DNA from: Candidatus Delongbacteria bacterium
Lineage (GTDB): Bacteria; Delongbacteria; UBA4055
DNA length: 62,073 nucleotides
Reading direction: 5' to 3'
Assembly (NCBI GenBank): GCA_027858795.1
Contig: JAQICF010000196.1
Location: forward strand, 1 to 62,073
Position 1 is the first letter of the stretch, and each line of letters opens with the position of its first letter. The notes below the pieces were generated by a model. That model was given only the letters and a program-made list of their open reading frames with translations. It did no database searches and was not told the origin of the DNA. Both the position numbers and the translations under genes were made by a program. Shown one piece after another: positions 61,068-62,073 of this stretch.

Positions 61068-62073
61068 ATGAAAAAAGATTTTGATATAATTGTGGTCGGG
61101 GCGGGTCATGCAGGTGTTGAAGCTGCATGGATATCGGCTCAGATGAAGAAAAAAGTTCTGCTTATCACTCAAACTGTGGATCAAATTGCTCAGATGTCTT
61201 GCAACCCAGCTATTGGTGGTCTGGCAAAGAGCCATTTAGTTAAAGAAATCGACATTCTAGGTGGTTTAATGGGAGTTGCTGCTGACAAGACTGGTATTCA
61301 GTTCAAGACTTTGAATTTGTCGAAGGGTCCTGCTGTATGGGCTCTCAGAGTTCAGTCTGACAAGAAAAGGTATTCTGCATTTATTAGATCAAAGCTGGAA
61401 AATCATAAGAATATTGATATTCTTCAGGATGAAGTTCTAGATATGATCATCAAGGACAATGAATGTCATGGTGTTAAGACAGAGATAAACGGTATTATTC
61501 ATTGTAAAAAAGTTGTCATCTGTTCAGGTACATTCTTAAAAGCTGTTATTCACATCGGGAAAAAACAGATCCCGTCAGGAAGGCTTGGAGAAAAATCTTC
61601 TGATGCTCTTTCAAAGCACATGCAAAAGTATGGATTTGAAGTTGGTAGATTAAAGACAGGAACACCACCGAGAATTGCAGGATATTCAATAGATTTCAAA
61701 GGAATGGACATACACGGTTCAGATGATCATGTAATACCATTCTCATTCAGACATAATAAAACCTTTTTGAAACAAATTCCGTGTTATCTTACCAATACTA
61801 CCAAAGAAACACATTCTATAATCGGAAGTAATTTAGATAAAACAGCTTTATTCTCAGGTCAGATAAAAGGAACTGGTCCAAGATATTGTCCATCTATTGA
61901 AGATAAAGTATTCAGATTCAAAGAAAAAGTATCACATCGTCTTTTCTTAGAACCAGAAGGGCTTGATACAAATGAATATTACATCAACGGATTTTCATCA
62001 AGTTTACCTGTGAATATTCAGAAGAAGGCACTTCACACTGTTCCGGGAATGGAAAATGCTCATTTTGTAAGAC
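61068..62073 (+). CDS. mnmG: tRNA uridine-5-carboxymethylaminomethyl(34) synthesis enzyme MnmG, 5' part
   Basis: The first 335 residues of MnmG (GidA); the gene continues beyond the window. The FAD-binding start is IIVVGAGHAGVEAAWIS; then MSCNPAIGGLAKSHLVKEID, GPAVWALRVQSDKKRY and ICSGTFLKAVIHIG, SGRLGEKSSDALS and RLKTGTPPRI, which are hallmark MnmG segments. With MnmE it makes the 5-carboxymethylaminomethyl (or aminomethyl) modification at the wobble uridine of several tRNAs. The ATG at 61068 is 13 bp after an R2 palindrome and preceded by GGAATGGA. No stop occurs before the window end. Confidence 0.95.
   Translation, partial: MKKDFDIIVVGAGHAGVEAAWISAQMKKKVLLITQTVDQIAQMSCNPAIGGLAKSHLVKEIDILGGLMGVAADKTGIQFKTLNLSKGPAVWALRVQSDKKRYSAFIRSKLENHKNIDILQDEVLDMIIKDNECHGVKTEINGIIHCKKVVICSGTFLKAVIHIGKKQIPSGRLGEKSSDALSKHMQKYGFEVGRLKTGTPPRIAGYSIDFKGMDIHGSDDHVIPFSFRHNKTFLKQIPCYLTNTTKETHSIIGSNLDKTALFSGQIKGTGPRYCPSIEDKVFRFKEKVSHRLFLEPEGLDTNEYYINGFSSSLPVNIQKKALHTVPGMENAHFVR

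Overview
The window is AT-rich bacterial chromosome with dense gene packing, many 1-14 bp gene overlaps and no tRNA, rRNA or CRISPR array that I can see. Two secreted proteins end in the PNPFNPET-type C-terminal sorting domain of the type IX secretion system (T9SS), and there are OmpA/TSP3 and other outer-membrane proteins, so the host is a Gram-negative member of the FCB assemblage. It does not look like Bacteroidota proper: many genes have clear Shine-Dalgarno sequences, and the promoters I can read are sigma-70-like (TTGnnn, 17 bp, TATATT). A candidate phylum such as Delongbacteria, Cloacimonadota, Marinimicrobia or an Ignavibacteria-like lineage is plausible; the species cannot be named from sequence alone.

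Layout. (1) 1-14.4 kb: surface-glycan cluster. Pseudaminic acid genes pseC, pseF, a pseG-pseH fusion and pseI are followed by a capsule-type glycosyltransferase-like protein, a Wzx-like flippase, a CapK-like adenylating enzyme, an unrecognised protein, a GT2 transferase, a NeuD-like acyltransferase, an ATP-grasp ligase and WecE. (2) 14.5-20.2 kb: cell-envelope operon with a small coiled-coil protein, a T9SS subtilase, a large lipoprotein and a beta-barrel protein. (3) 20.4-23.5 kb: Gfo/Idh/MocA oxidoreductase, prmA, and an AlbA_2/HATPase regulator whose C-terminal winged helix has decayed. (4) 23.6-32.8 kb: accessory region with a T9SS secreted protein, a Cache-PAS-CBS-DUF294 membrane sensor, two lipoproteins, an ApeA-like HEPN protein and an FRG-domain protein. 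(5) 33.0-41.4 kb: an apparent operon of PqqD-like protein, ATP-grasp ligase, PLP decarboxylase of the LysA fold, urea-transporter/M23 fusion, TPR/outer-membrane barrel, TPR protein and sodium symporter. This is my best candidate for an undescribed system. (6) 41.4-62.1 kb: mostly housekeeping: dut, a Fur-family gene, purA, secF, secD, rplU, rpmA, trmL, an OmpA protein, lpdA, ptsI, ptsH, PTS IIC/IID-like proteins, gyrA, a CHASE2 adenylate cyclase and the 5' part of mnmG.

Intergenic regions from about 21 kb to 39 kb, and again at 60.9-61.05 kb, carry several families of short palindromic repeats. I label them R1 (GAGACGCAA stem), R2 (GTAGGG-led stem), R3 (ACAATTTACAATT), R4 (ACCACAGAGAACACAGAGA), R5 (ATTGCC...TCGCAATGAC) and R6 (CCCCGGA...TCCGAGG). 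Some R2-type copies are fused to a TTGTAA-17-TATATT promoter and stand directly before accessory genes, so this repeat may act as a transposable promoter. No gene-free stretch exceeds 300 bases; the longest, 28133-28426, is almost entirely repeats plus one promoter.
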